NCBI RefSeq assembly: GCF_013178945.1 | Contig: NZ_JABFDM010000019.1 | Span: forward strand, 68,861 to 103,171 | DNA from: Bradyrhizobium aeschynomenes | GTDB taxonomy: Bacteria > Pseudomonadota > Alphaproteobacteria > Rhizobiales > Xanthobacteraceae | Direction of reading: 5' to 3' | Length of the DNA stretch: 34,311 bases | In this document: piece after piece, positions 8,955 through 16,798 of the stretch | How positions within the stretch are numbered: position 1 is the stretch's first letter | Layout of the letters: every line of letters starts with the position of its first letter | The notes under the pieces: generated by a model | What the model was told of the DNA's origin: nothing | Seen by the model: only the letters and a program-made list of their open reading frames with translations | The model's database searches: none | Made by a program: the position numbers and the translations under genes

Positions 8955-9686
8955 TCAGTAGCGGGCCGCAACCGGCGCGCCCCAGTTGAAGCGGTAGTTC
9001 ACACCGGCCTTGAAGGTGTGATCGTCGGTGGTGAAGCTGCCGGTCGGAACCAGCCCGGCCGGCGCTGCGAAGGTGGCGCTGCCGAAATTGTAGTACTGAT
9101 ATTCGGCCTTGGCCGACCAGTTCGGAGCAAACATGTATTCGAGACCGCCGCCGACGGTCCAGCCGTTGCGGTGATCGCCATTGGTGGCGAAGCCGACCGG
9201 GACGCCGGCGAGCGTCACCTTCTCGTTGTTGTCCGAATAGGCGTAGCCGCCCTTCACGTAGAGGAGGCCCGGACCCCAGGTGTAGCCGAAGCGGCCGGTG
9301 ATCGAGCCGAGGCCGCGCTGGCTGTTGGTGTAGACGAAGCCGCCGGGGAAGGCCGCGCCGACATTGCCGCTCAGCCAGCTGTACTGGCCTTCCGCGCCGA
9401 TCACCCAGGTCGGGGCGAACTGCCAGTCGGCGCCGACCTGCACGCCGCCGAGGAAACGGCCGTTCGAGTTGTTGCCGGTGGCCAGGCCCGAGAAGTTGTT
9501 GTCGCTGGAGAAGGCGCCGCCGAGATGCGCGCCGAGATAGAAGCCGGTCCAGTTGTAGATCGGCGCGGCATAGGCCGGTGCCTTGGCCGCATACGGATAA
9601 TTGCGGGCGCCGAGATCGGCGGCGAGGACGGACTGGGCCGAGGCGAGCGCGGCGAGGGCAACGGTTGCGAACAGGATCTTCTTCAT
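8955..9686 (-). CDS. Outer-membrane beta-barrel protein, Omp25/Omp31-like
   Basis: A 243-residue exported protein. The signal peptide MKKILFATVALAALASAQ..VLA is followed by mature ADLG. The early motif YNWTGFYLGAHLGGAF is the hallmark of the rhizobial/Brucella Omp25-Omp31 porin-like family. Alternating hydrophobic strands follow (for example WVIGAEGQYSWL, LEYMFAPNWSAKAEYQYYNFG). The chain ends NYRFNWGAPVAARY, with the C-terminal aromatic residue used for recognition by the BAM assembly machinery. The ATG at 9686 is supported by GGAGA 7 bases upstream. It probably forms an 8-stranded surface barrel; its role is structural or in host or stress interaction, and pore activity is unproven. It stands alone with its own terminator and has palindromes upstream that may bind regulators. 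Confidence 0.93.
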   Translation of the reverse strand: MKKILFATVALAALASAQSVLAADLGARNYPYAAKAPAYAAPIYNWTGFYLGAHLGGAFSSDNNFSGLATGNNSNGRFLGGVQVGADWQFAPTWVIGAEGQYSWLSGNVGAAFPGGFVYTNSQRGLGSITGRFGYTWGPGLLYVKGGYAYSDNNEKVTLAGVPVGFATNGDHRNGWTVGGGLEYMFAPNWSAKAEYQYYNFGSATFAAPAGLVPTGSFTTDDHTFKAGVNYRFNWGAPVAARY

Positions 9687-9756
9687 GGCGGGTCTCCAAC
9701 ACTCAACTAACAAGGCTCGCGCATCGCGCGCCGTCGATGGATCGGAGATAGATCGG

Positions 9757-9769
9757 ATTTGAATCAAAT
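9757..9769. promoter_or_regulatory. Palindrome upstream of the beta-barrel gene
   Basis: ATTTGAATCAAAT is a perfect 13-nt palindrome with a single central base. It is 71-83 bases upstream of the ATG of the minus-strand outer-membrane protein gene, in an AT-rich stretch where a promoter is expected. It resembles no operator I can name; regulatory role is inferred from position and symmetry. Confidence 0.35.
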
Positions 9770-9833
9770 GCTGTCACTCGGGCAGCACAGTGGTCTTCAA
9801 CCCGGCCCGTCGGCGGCCAAACGTCTTGTCGTA

Positions 9834-9850
9834 GTTAGCAAAGCGCTAAC
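9834..9850. promoter_or_regulatory. Inverted repeat GTTAGC-N5-GCTAAC
   Basis: Six-base perfect arms spaced by five bases, in the 220-base gap between the 103-residue protein gene and the outer-membrane protein gene, both minus strand. It could be a distal operator for the porin gene or a weak hairpin after the preceding gene. No T-tract follows, so terminator function is unlikely. Confidence 0.3.
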
Positions 9851-9906
9851 AAAGGCCGGGTCCGGCCTCGATGGCGCGAGGGACTGTGCCGCTGCGGGAC
9901 AACCGG

Positions 9907-10218
9907 TTAACGCGGCTTAAGAGCTTCGTGGAGTGCGGCGGCCGCGTCGCGCAGCTGGCCACGATGGAGGCCGTCGTCCTCGGGAATCGCGGCGATGCCT
10001 GCGGCGATCTCGGTGAGGATCGCGGCGAGCAGTCCGTAGTTGAGATGCATGTGGATCGACTTGCGGACGTCCTCAGCCCCGGGCCGCTCCAGTGTGAGCG
10101 CCAATCCCGAGGGGTCGAGATGGGCTTCGAATCGCGAGGACCGTTCGAACGTGCCGACATAGAACTTGTCGGGATATTCGAGCGCGATCTCGGCCTTGTC
10201 CGGAACGGGTTTCGACAT
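9907..10218 (-). CDS. Hypothetical protein, 103 residues
   Basis: A small soluble protein starting MSKPVPDKAEIALEYPDKFYVGTFERSSRF and ending HEALKPR. It has no signal peptide or membrane segment and no motif I recognise. The pattern is beta-strands in the first half (ALTLERPG) then amphipathic helices rich in Ala/Leu/Ile (LNYGLLAAILTEIAAGIAAI). Coding status is supported by strong GC3 bias and by AGGAG 7 bases before the ATG. It is divergent from the MCP-PilZ gene with about 300 bases between starts, so the two could share regulation, but nothing more is shown. Confidence 0.8.
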   Translation of the reverse strand: MSKPVPDKAEIALEYPDKFYVGTFERSSRFEAHLDPSGLALTLERPGAEDVRKSIHMHLNYGLLAAILTEIAAGIAAIPEDDGLHRGQLRDAAAALHEALKPR

Positions 10219-10524
10219 AAGCGGGCTCCTGCGGGGGCACGCCGCATTCTTGCAGATCGCCGGAGCCGCGCCTTGCGCCAGGTCAGACGGCTGCCATGGT
10301 CGGAGGATTGCGCACCCGGTGCTCGGGCTGCCGCCGGACGAGCCGCATTTCTACGGAGACGGAAATTTACCTTGGTTGAAAATGAGTTGTGCATGATCGT
10401 CGCAGCGTCGATTTGCCACTGGGGCCAGCCCGGACCGTGATCCTGCGATCTTCTCGGGGGCAGAACGAGGTCCGGCCGGCGCCGTTCGCCGTTTAGTGCC
10501 ATTCAACGAGGAATGCCGTCCGAC

Positions 10525-12513
10525 ATGAAGATGCGTCTGTCGATCTCCGCCGTCATTGCCGCCTTCGGCCTCATGCTGGCGCTCGGCTTCGGTGCCGTGG
10601 TGCTGACCAGCGCCTATGCGTTGCGCGAGCTGAAGGTCGGTGGAGCGCTCTACAGCAAGATCAAGCTGGGCAACGACCTGGTGGCCGACATCCTGCCGCC
10701 GCCCGAATATGTACTCGAGGCCTATCTCGAGGCGACGCTGGCGCTGCGCAATCCCAAGAACGTCGACGCGCACGTCAAGAAGCTGGAGCAGCTCAAGAAG
10801 GACTATGAGGACCGCAAGACGTTCTGGAGCGGCTCGGCGCTCGAGCCCGAGCTGAAGACGCTGTTGGTCGAGCAGTCGGACGGCGAGGTGAGGAGGTTCT
10901 GGCAGGCGGCGGAAGCCGAGCTGATCCCGGCCCTGCGCGCCGGCGACACGGCGAAGGCCGACGCGGCCTATGCGCGGCTCTCGGAGGCCTATGGCGCACA
11001 CCGTGCGGTGATCGATCGTCTGGTCGAGAAGGCGAACAAGCTGAATTCGGACATCGAGACGATTGCGGCGGAGCAGGATCGCAGCATCTCGGTCGTGGTC
11101 TGGACCGTTGCCGGCATCGTCCTCGTGCTGGTCGTGGCCGGGCTGTCCGGACTGGTGATGGGCGTCGTCCGTCCGCTGTCGCGCATGACCGGACTGATGC
11201 GGCGCATCGCCGAGGGTGAGCTGGCCGCCGAGATTCCGTATGCCGAACGCGGCGACGAGATCGGCGCGATGGCCCGCGCGCTCGGCGTCTTCAAGACCAA
11301 TGCGATCGAGAACAACAGCCTGCGGGACAAGCAGGACCGCGACCGCACCGAGGCCGAACAGACGAAGAAGCGGGCCATGCTCGACATGGCCGACGTGATC
11401 GAGCGCGAGACCGGCACGTCGGTCGAATCGGCGGCAACCGCCTCGCGCCAGGTCGAGTCCGTTGCCAGCGGATTGTCCGACCTCGCTCACGAATTGTCGG
11501 CTGATGCCCAGTCGGTGGCGGCCGCCTCCGAGCAGTCGCTCGCCAATGCCCAGACCGTCTCGGCAGCGGCCGAGCAGCTGAGCTCGGCGATCCGCGAGAT
11601 CTCGAGCCAGGTCGCGCGCGCCAGCACCATCACCAAATCGGCGGTGACCGGGCGCGAGAAGGCCAAGACCACGATGCTGTCGCTGACCAAGGCCGTCGAC
11701 AAGATCGCCGAGGTCTCGAACTTGATCGGCGGCATCGCCGAGCAGACCAACCTGCTGGCGCTCAACGCCACCATCGAGGCGGCGCGCGCCGGCGATGCCG
11801 GCCGCGGCTTCGCGGTGGTCGCGGCCGAGGTCAAGTCGTTGTCGGATCAGACCGCCAAGTCGACCGAGGAAATCTCTCGCCTGATCGGCGAGGTGCAGAC
11901 CACCACGCAGGCCACCATCGACGTCGTCGAGGGCATCGGCAGTCAGATCTCGGAGATCGACGAGGTGGCGGCGTCGATCGCCGCAGCGATGGAGGAGCAG
12001 CACGCCGCAACCCAGGAGATCAGCCGTTCCGTCCACTCCTCGGCGAGCGCGGCCCGCGACGTCTCGTCCAAGATCGGCAATGTCGGCAAGGATGCCGGCA
12101 TGGTCAACGACCGCGCCGCAGAGGTGCGCAGCGCGATCGGCAACGTGGCGTCGAGCCTGACGGCACTGCGCGCCACGCTGGTGAAGGTGGTGAGGACGAC
12201 GACTGCCGAGGCCGATCGCCGGCACGCGCCGCGGTTCAGGTCGAGCCTGCCGATCAAGGTCGTCGATAGCAGCAAGGGGGAGGTTCGGGCCGATCTGGTG
12301 GACATCTCGGAGGGCGGCGCCTGGTTCCGGCTCGATCCCGAGCCGGGCATCGGCGATCGCGGCATTCTGAAATTCGCAGGTTTCGACGGCGATGTCCCCT
12401 ACCAGGTTCGCGCCCGCGACCGAGACGCATTGCGGGTCGAGTTCGATCTCGGCGCCAAGCGCGAGTCCTTCGTGACCTGGTTCAGGTCGTCCTTCATGCG
12501 CCAGGCGGCTTAA
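10525..12513 (+). CDS. Methyl-accepting chemotaxis protein with C-terminal PilZ domain
   Basis: A 662-residue receptor from ATG 10525. The first membrane helix is about residues 5-28 and a helical periplasmic sensor covers about 30-190. The second helix is 192-214 (WTVAGIVLVLVVAGLSGLV), then HAMP to about 267. The signalling hairpin QTNLLALNATIEAARAG lies near 406-422. From about 564 there is a PilZ domain. Its c-di-GMP signature is complete: RHAPR (RxxxR) and DISEGG (D/NxSxxG) some 30 residues later. This suggests that c-di-GMP tunes the receptor's output to the chemotaxis kinase. GAGGA at 10508-10512 abuts an ATG at 10513 but is 12 bases from ATG 10525, so the latter is preferred; a 666-residue form from 10513 remains possible. 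A terminator follows at 12541. No che genes are near. Confidence 0.93.
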   Translation: MKMRLSISAVIAAFGLMLALGFGAVVLTSAYALRELKVGGALYSKIKLGNDLVADILPPPEYVLEAYLEATLALRNPKNVDAHVKKLEQLKKDYEDRKTFWSGSALEPELKTLLVEQSDGEVRRFWQAAEAELIPALRAGDTAKADAAYARLSEAYGAHRAVIDRLVEKANKLNSDIETIAAEQDRSISVVVWTVAGIVLVLVVAGLSGLVMGVVRPLSRMTGLMRRIAEGELAAEIPYAERGDEIGAMARALGVFKTNAIENNSLRDKQDRDRTEAEQTKKRAMLDMADVIERETGTSVESAATASRQVESVASGLSDLAHELSADAQSVAAASEQSLANAQTVSAAAEQLSSAIREISSQVARASTITKSAVTGREKAKTTMLSLTKAVDKIAEVSNLIGGIAEQTNLLALNATIEAARAGDAGRGFAVVAAEVKSLSDQTAKSTEEISRLIGEVQTTTQATIDVVEGIGSQISEIDEVAASIAAAMEEQHAATQEISRSVHSSASAARDVSSKIGNVGKDAGMVNDRAAEVRSAIGNVASSLTALRATLVKVVRTTTAEADRRHAPRFRSSLPIKVVDSSKGEVRADLVDISEGGAWFRLDPEPGIGDRGILKFAGFDGDVPYQVRARDRDALRVEFDLGAKRESFVTWFRSSFMRQAA

Positions 12514-12540
12514 TCGGTCCGGCATTGCATCAAGGGGACG

Positions 12541-12576
12541 AGCCTCCGCCCGGACGAGCGGAGGCTTGTTGCTTTT
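12541..12576 (+). terminator. Rho-independent terminator after the MCP-PilZ gene
   Basis: AGCCTCCGC and GCGGAGGCT form a perfect 9-bp stem with an 8-base loop, followed by TGTTGCTTTT. It lies 28 bases after the MCP-PilZ stop codon. Confidence 0.85.
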
Positions 12577-12694
12577 CAGGTACGTGCCGCGAAGCCCGTT
12601 ATGCAGCGGCGCGTACGAGGTCACCGATTGCATCGGGACCTGCCTGCGCCGCGGCATCGGCGACCGAGCTCGCTCTTCACGATCTTCGGGGGTA

Positions 12695-12834
12695 TGACAG
12701 GCTCTCGGCTGCCGGATCGTGCCTGCCGCCACCTGCGCTTTCCGCCTGGTCGAGGCCGGCGCGCGCGAGGTGATCAGCGTAGTTCCGCGGCGATCATCAT
12801 CGTCACGCCACGTTCCGGTGCGAGCGATCACGTC
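12695..12834 (-). pseudogene. Relic of a molybdenum hydroxylase large-subunit gene
   Basis: Read on the minus strand from 12834, one frame gives DVIARTGTWRDDDDRRG, then a shifted frame gives NYADHLARAGLDQ and GGGRHDPAAES before a stop. The intact molybdopterin subunit encoded at 13483-15750 has, in the same order, GVIARNGRLLRRDDEGRG, SYADILARAGLDQ and SGVPDPAANEQ. The match is collinear across about 45 residues with one frameshift and no start, so this is a decayed fragment of a paralogous xanthine/aldehyde dehydrogenase gene. Nothing of the rest of the gene is visible around it. The fragment sits immediately upstream of the secreted-protein gene on the other strand. Seen directly by comparing translations; origin (local duplication or older paralog) is inference. 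Confidence 0.7.
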
Positions 12835-12846
12835 GGTGGTAGGCAA

Positions 12847-13344
12847 ATGAGACGTAGAGCAACAACAGCGGCAGCAAGCCTTTTTGTCTGTCTCGCAATG
12901 GTGGTGAACTGCTTTGCTCAGGCAAGTGAGCGTACGACCCATTCAGTGGTGGCGATTGAGTACGTCGGAGAGCAAGACGGGATCGTGAATTCTGTTCTGA
13001 TGAGCAATTCTGGAGCGGGAGCGGAGTGGGGCCGTCGAATGCTGATCCGGCGATTCGCCGCAGAGCTGGCGGATGCGCACGTCGTCGACATGTCTCTGTT
13101 GAACGATGTCATCGCAAGGATCGATGGCTTCGAAAGCTCGCGGCAAAGACATGCGGAGTCTGCCGGCGGCACCTCGGTTCAAATCTCGATCGTGACACCT
13201 GAGAGAAGCAGTTCCTTCTTGTATGAATCGACAGAGGCGTTGTCGTTATTGGAGGCCGTGCAGAAGGCTTGTCGCAGTGATGAGTCCCTGTCTGGAGATA
13301 TCGCATATTTCCAGAAGCGGATCGTGCAATACCGGAGACGGTAG
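12847..13344 (+). CDS. Small secreted hypothetical protein
   Basis: A 165-residue product from ATG 12847, with AGG five bases upstream. The N-terminus MRRRATTAAASLFVCLAMVV followed by NCFAQA looks like a signal peptide with cleavage near AQA/SERTT. The mature part (SVVAIEYVGEQDGIVNSVLM, later VSIVTPERSSSFLY-like strand-rich segments and a helical end) has no motif I recognise; there is one cysteine in the mature chain (KACRSDE). Base composition is clearly less GC-rich and less GC3-biased than the neighbours, which suggests transfer or relaxed selection. It lies between a molybdenum hydroxylase relic and the pao-like operon (convergent). An in-frame extension to 12601 exists but would read through the relic and lacks a signal peptide at its start, so the shorter form is preferred. 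Confidence 0.7.
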   Translation: MRRRATTAAASLFVCLAMVVNCFAQASERTTHSVVAIEYVGEQDGIVNSVLMSNSGAGAEWGRRMLIRRFAAELADAHVVDMSLLNDVIARIDGFESSRQRHAESAGGTSVQISIVTPERSSSFLYESTEALSLLEAVQKACRSDESLSGDIAYFQKRIVQYRRR

Positions 13345-13428
13345 CTTGACCAGGAGGCCGCGCTCCGGGTCATCTGAAATTTCGCCTCGCACAACTTCGC
13401 CAGCTGGGCCGCAAGGCTCGGCGCGACG

Positions 13429-13458
13429 ACGCTGCGCCTCCCGCCGGAGGCGCAGCGT
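13429..13458. terminator. Strong hairpin between convergent genes
   Basis: ACGCTGCGCCTCC and GGAGGCGCAGCGT form a perfect 13-bp stem around a CGCC loop. It lies between the secreted-protein gene (plus) and the end of the pao-like operon (minus). No T-tract follows on either strand, so it is a bidirectional terminator-like or RNA-stabilising hairpin rather than a textbook intrinsic terminator. Confidence 0.5.
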
Positions 13459-13482
13459 TGCGTGTCGGGATGCGCCGGTGCG

Positions 13483-15750
13483 TCAATGGCCCGAGCGCAC
13501 GAGGTCGCTGATCCGCACCGGAAAGCGCCTGACGCGGATGCCGGTGGCATGTGCCACCGCGTTGGCGACCGCGCCGGCGGAGCCGGTGATGCCGATTTCG
13601 CCGACGCCCTTGATGCCGAGCGGATTGACGAACGGATCGTGCTCCGCGACCGTGAACGCCTCGATCGCCGGGACGTCGGCATTCACTGGCACATGATACT
13701 CGCCGAGATTGGCGTTCATGATGCGGCCGGTGCGACGGTCGGTGACGGCCTCCTCGTGCAGCGCGAGAGAGATGCCCCAGATCATGCCTCCGATAAGTTG
13801 GCTGTTCACCAGCTTCGGGTTGATGATCCGCCCCGCGGCGAATGCGCCGACCATGCGGGTCACGCGCACCTGCCCGAGATCGGGATCGACCTTCACCTCC
13901 GCGAAGACAGCGCCATGCGAATGCATCGCGTACTGCTCGTTGGCCGCCGGGTCGGGCACGCCGCTACCGGAGCCTTCGATCTGGTCCAGGCCGGCGCGCG
14001 CGAGAATGTCGGCATAGCTCTCGCCGCGGCCCTCGTCGTCGCGCCGCAGCAGCCGGCCGTTGCGGGCGATCACCCCGGCATTGCCGGCGCCGAACAGCGG
14101 CGAGCGCTGATCGGAGGTGGCGAGCTCGGCGAGCTTGGCGATCACGGCCGCGCCCGCATTGTGGATCGCGGTGCCGACCGTGGCCGTATGCGCCGAGCCG
14201 CCGGCGATGCCGGCATCCGGCAGGTCCGACGTACCGGCCTTGAACGTGACCTGATCGAGCTCGAGCGCGAGCGAGTCTGCCGCGATCTGCGCAAACGCGG
14301 TCCAGGCGCCCTGGCCCATGTCGTGCGCGCCGCTTTCCACCACGCCAGAGCCGTCGCGCCGGATCACGGCGCGCGCTTGCCCGGCGAACATCAGCGCGTG
14401 GAAGGTCGCGGTGCCCATGCCCCAGCCGACCAGGAAGCCATCCTTGTCGCGCATCGTGCGGGCCTTCAGCGGCCGCTCCCACCAGCCGAACCGCTCGGCG
14501 CCCTGCGTGTAGCATTCGCGTAGCGCCTTGGACGAGAACGGCTTGCCGGTCGAGGGCTCGACCTCGGCGTAGTTCTTGACGCGGAAGGCGAGCGGATCGA
14601 GGCCGCAGGCCTCGGCCATCTCGTCGACCGCGCTCTCCAAGGCAATCGAGCCCGGCGCGATGCCCGGCGCGCGCACGAACAGCGGGGTGCCGGTGTCCAT
14701 GCGCACGGCGTCGTAGGTGGTCGCGATCGCCTCCGCCGCATACAGCGTGTGCGTGACATGCGCCGCCGCCTCGTAGAAATCCTCGAAGCTGGAGGTCGCG
14801 ATCCGGGCGTGATGATGAATCCCCGACAGCCGTCCCGCGCCGTCGGCGCCGAGGCGCAGCGTCTGCCGGGTCGGCGAGCGATGGCCGAACGGACCGTAGA
14901 GCTGCTCCCGGCGGACCACGAGCTTCACCGGACGTCCGACCAGCTTGGCGGCGAGGATGCCGAGGATCTGCGGTCCGGCGATGAAGCCCTTGCCGCCGAA
15001 GCCGCCGCCGAGATAGGGGCTGCGGATCAGGATGCTCTCGGGCGCGATGCCGAACAGCTCGGCCAGCCGTCCGCGCATCATCACGAGGCCCTGGGTCGGG
15101 GTGTCGATGACGAGCTTGTCGCCCTGCCACTCGGCGACGATCGCATGCGGCTCCATCGCATTGTGATAATGCGCCGGGGTCTCGTAGGTCGCAGTGATCT
15201 GCCTGTCGCTGCCTGCGAGCGCAGCCTCGACGTCGCCATGATGGCTCTCGGCCGGAAAGCCCATGCCGACGACCGGCGGCACGTAGGCGTCGCCGGCGTC
15301 GAGCCCGATCCGGGCCGGCTCGGCTTCGTAGCGCGGGGCAAGCAGCGCGGCGCCTTCGGTCGCGGCCTCCAGGCTTTCCGCGATCACGAGCGCGATCGGC
15401 TGGTTGGCATAGCGGACGCGATCGTTTTGTAGCGCTTCGAATCGGAACGCGAACGGATTCGGCTTGCCGTCGGGATCGCCTGCGAGCGCAGGACGGTTCG
15501 CCGGGGTCATCACCTCGACCACGCCGGGATGGGCCTTGGCGGCGTCCACGTCGAGTGCGACGACGCGGCCGCGGGCGATGCTGCTCACCGCCGTGACCGC
15601 ATAGAGCAGGCCAGGCGGATTGTTGTCGGCGGCGTAGCGCGCGGTGCCGGTGACCTTGGCCAGACCGTCCACGCGCGACAGCGGCTGGCCGATATTCGAG
15701 CCGTGGCGGAGATGGGCGGGATCGCGGGAGAGATTGAGCTCAGGCGTCAT
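13483..15750 (-). CDS. Aldehyde/xanthine oxidoreductase, molybdopterin-binding subunit (PaoC/YagR-like)
   Basis: A 755-residue catalytic subunit of the xanthine oxidase family, which hydroxylates aldehydes or heterocycles with water at a molybdenum cytosine-dinucleotide-type cofactor. It begins with the hammerhead domain (GQPLSRVDGLAKVTGTARYAAD) and contains the Moco-binding stretches SPYLGGGFGGKGF and GAHDMGQGAWTAF. Near the end is GIKGVGEIGITGSAGA with the catalytic glutamate at 718. Length fits PaoC/YagR. It overlaps the FAD subunit gene by 11 bases and is last in the three-gene operon. No Tat signal is present, and none is visible on the partner subunits either, so the complex should be cytoplasmic, unlike E. 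coli PaoABC. The true substrate is unknown; PaoC-like aldehyde oxidation is the best guess because of the iron-sulfur FAD subunit. Confidence 0.93.
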   Translation of the reverse strand: MTPELNLSRDPAHLRHGSNIGQPLSRVDGLAKVTGTARYAADNNPPGLLYAVTAVSSIARGRVVALDVDAAKAHPGVVEVMTPANRPALAGDPDGKPNPFAFRFEALQNDRVRYANQPIALVIAESLEAATEGAALLAPRYEAEPARIGLDAGDAYVPPVVGMGFPAESHHGDVEAALAGSDRQITATYETPAHYHNAMEPHAIVAEWQGDKLVIDTPTQGLVMMRGRLAELFGIAPESILIRSPYLGGGFGGKGFIAGPQILGILAAKLVGRPVKLVVRREQLYGPFGHRSPTRQTLRLGADGAGRLSGIHHHARIATSSFEDFYEAAAHVTHTLYAAEAIATTYDAVRMDTGTPLFVRAPGIAPGSIALESAVDEMAEACGLDPLAFRVKNYAEVEPSTGKPFSSKALRECYTQGAERFGWWERPLKARTMRDKDGFLVGWGMGTATFHALMFAGQARAVIRRDGSGVVESGAHDMGQGAWTAFAQIAADSLALELDQVTFKAGTSDLPDAGIAGGSAHTATVGTAIHNAGAAVIAKLAELATSDQRSPLFGAGNAGVIARNGRLLRRDDEGRGESYADILARAGLDQIEGSGSGVPDPAANEQYAMHSHGAVFAEVKVDPDLGQVRVTRMVGAFAAGRIINPKLVNSQLIGGMIWGISLALHEEAVTDRRTGRIMNANLGEYHVPVNADVPAIEAFTVAEHDPFVNPLGIKGVGEIGITGSAGAVANAVAHATGIRVRRFPVRISDLVRSGH

Positions 15751-16798
15751 GAAGCGCTCCTGGAACGGCGGAGAAGGGAGAGGCCGGCAGCGCCGGCATG
15801 CGCGACGGCGTGCCTTGCATTGCGGCCTGCAGGGCGCGCACGATCAGCTGTCGTGCGAGCGGGATCTTGTAGGCGTTGTCGCCGGAAGGGGTTGCCTCGC
15901 GCAGCGCAGCTTCGGCGGCACGCTCGAACGAGCCGTGCTCCGCCGGCTGGCCTGCGAGGAGCGCCTCCGCCTCATGCGCGCGCCACGGCTTGGCGGCGAC
16001 GCCGCCGAGCGCGAGACGCGCCTGCTGGATGCTGCCGTTCTCGAGCACGAGGCCGGCCGCGGCCGAGACCACGGCGAAGGCGTAGGAGTTGCGCTCGCGC
16101 ACCTTGAGATAACGCGCATGCTTGGCGAAGGCGCGTGCGGCCGCAGGCAGACGGATCGCGACGATCAGTTCTCCGGGAGCGAGCACGCTCTCTCGATCCG
16201 GCGTGGTGCCGGTCAACAGATGCAACGCCTCCAGCGCGACCTCGCGGCGGCCGGATGCGCCTTCGACCTCGACGACCGCATCGAACGCGGCCAGCGGCAC
16301 GCAGAAGTCCGAGGGGTTGGTGGCGATGCAGGCCTCGCTCCAGCCGAGCACGGCGTGCTGGCTGTTCTCGCCGTCGCGGGCATCGCAGCCGGATCCCGGC
16401 GCGCGCTTGTTGCAGGCCGAGGCGGTGTCATAGAAGTAGGCGCAGCGCGTTCGCTGCAGCAGATTGCCGCCGACGGTCGCCGCATTGCGGAGCTGCGCCG
16501 AGGCGCCGGACAGCAGCGCTTCGGCCACCGCAGGGAAGTCCTTGGCGAAGGACGCGTCGTAGGCGAGGTCGGCGTTGCGCACGAGCGCCCCGATCCTGAC
16601 GTCGCCATTGCCTGACGTTTCGATGCGCGTCAGCTCCTTGATATGGGTGATGTCGACCAGCCGTTCGGGCCGGACGACATTGCCCTTCATCAGGTCCAGC
16701 AGGTTGGTGCCCGAAGCGAGATACGCCGCGCCCGGTGCGCCGGCCGCGGCGATCGCCTCGGCAACAGTCGCGGGCTTCACATAATCGAACCGGTTCAT
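15740..16798 (-). CDS. Aldehyde oxidoreductase, FAD-binding subunit with extra Fe-S cysteines (PaoB/YagS-like)
   Basis: A 352-residue medium subunit that carries electrons between the [2Fe-2S] subunit and the external acceptor through FAD. The FAD-binding motifs are LASGTNLLDLMKG near 28-39 and NAATVGGNLLQRTRC near 105-119. The insertion with Cys119, Cys129, Cys138 and Cys157 (RCAYFYDTASACNKRAPG ... SEACIATNPSD) is the feature of E. coli PaoB/YagS, where it binds an additional [4Fe-4S] cluster; the other xanthine dehydrogenase FAD subunits lack it. The ATG at 16798 overlaps the stop of the upstream gene as ATGA, so the two are translationally coupled. The 3' end overlaps the molybdopterin subunit gene. 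Confidence 0.93.
   Translation of the reverse strand: MNRFDYVKPATVAEAIAAAGAPGAAYLASGTNLLDLMKGNVVRPERLVDITHIKELTRIETSGNGDVRIGALVRNADLAYDASFAKDFPAVAEALLSGASAQLRNAATVGGNLLQRTRCAYFYDTASACNKRAPGSGCDARDGENSQHAVLGWSEACIATNPSDFCVPLAAFDAVVEVEGASGRREVALEALHLLTGTTPDRESVLAPGELIVAIRLPAAARAFAKHARYLKVRERNSYAFAVVSAAAGLVLENGSIQQARLALGGVAAKPWRAHEAEALLAGQPAEHGSFERAAEAALREATPSGDNAYKIPLARQLIVRALQAAMQGTPSRMPALPASPFSAVPGALHDA

Noticed and set aside
12601..12846. In-frame N-terminal extension of the secreted protein gene at 12847.
   Set aside because: It would read through the hydroxylase relic, has arginine/proline-rich composition and places a signal peptide inside the protein.
10351..12942. Minus-strand open frame of 863 codons opposite the MCP-PilZ gene.
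   Set aside because: No family resemblance, and antisense to a complete MCP. Only its extreme upstream part overlaps the molybdenum hydroxylase relic, and that is in a separate, short match.
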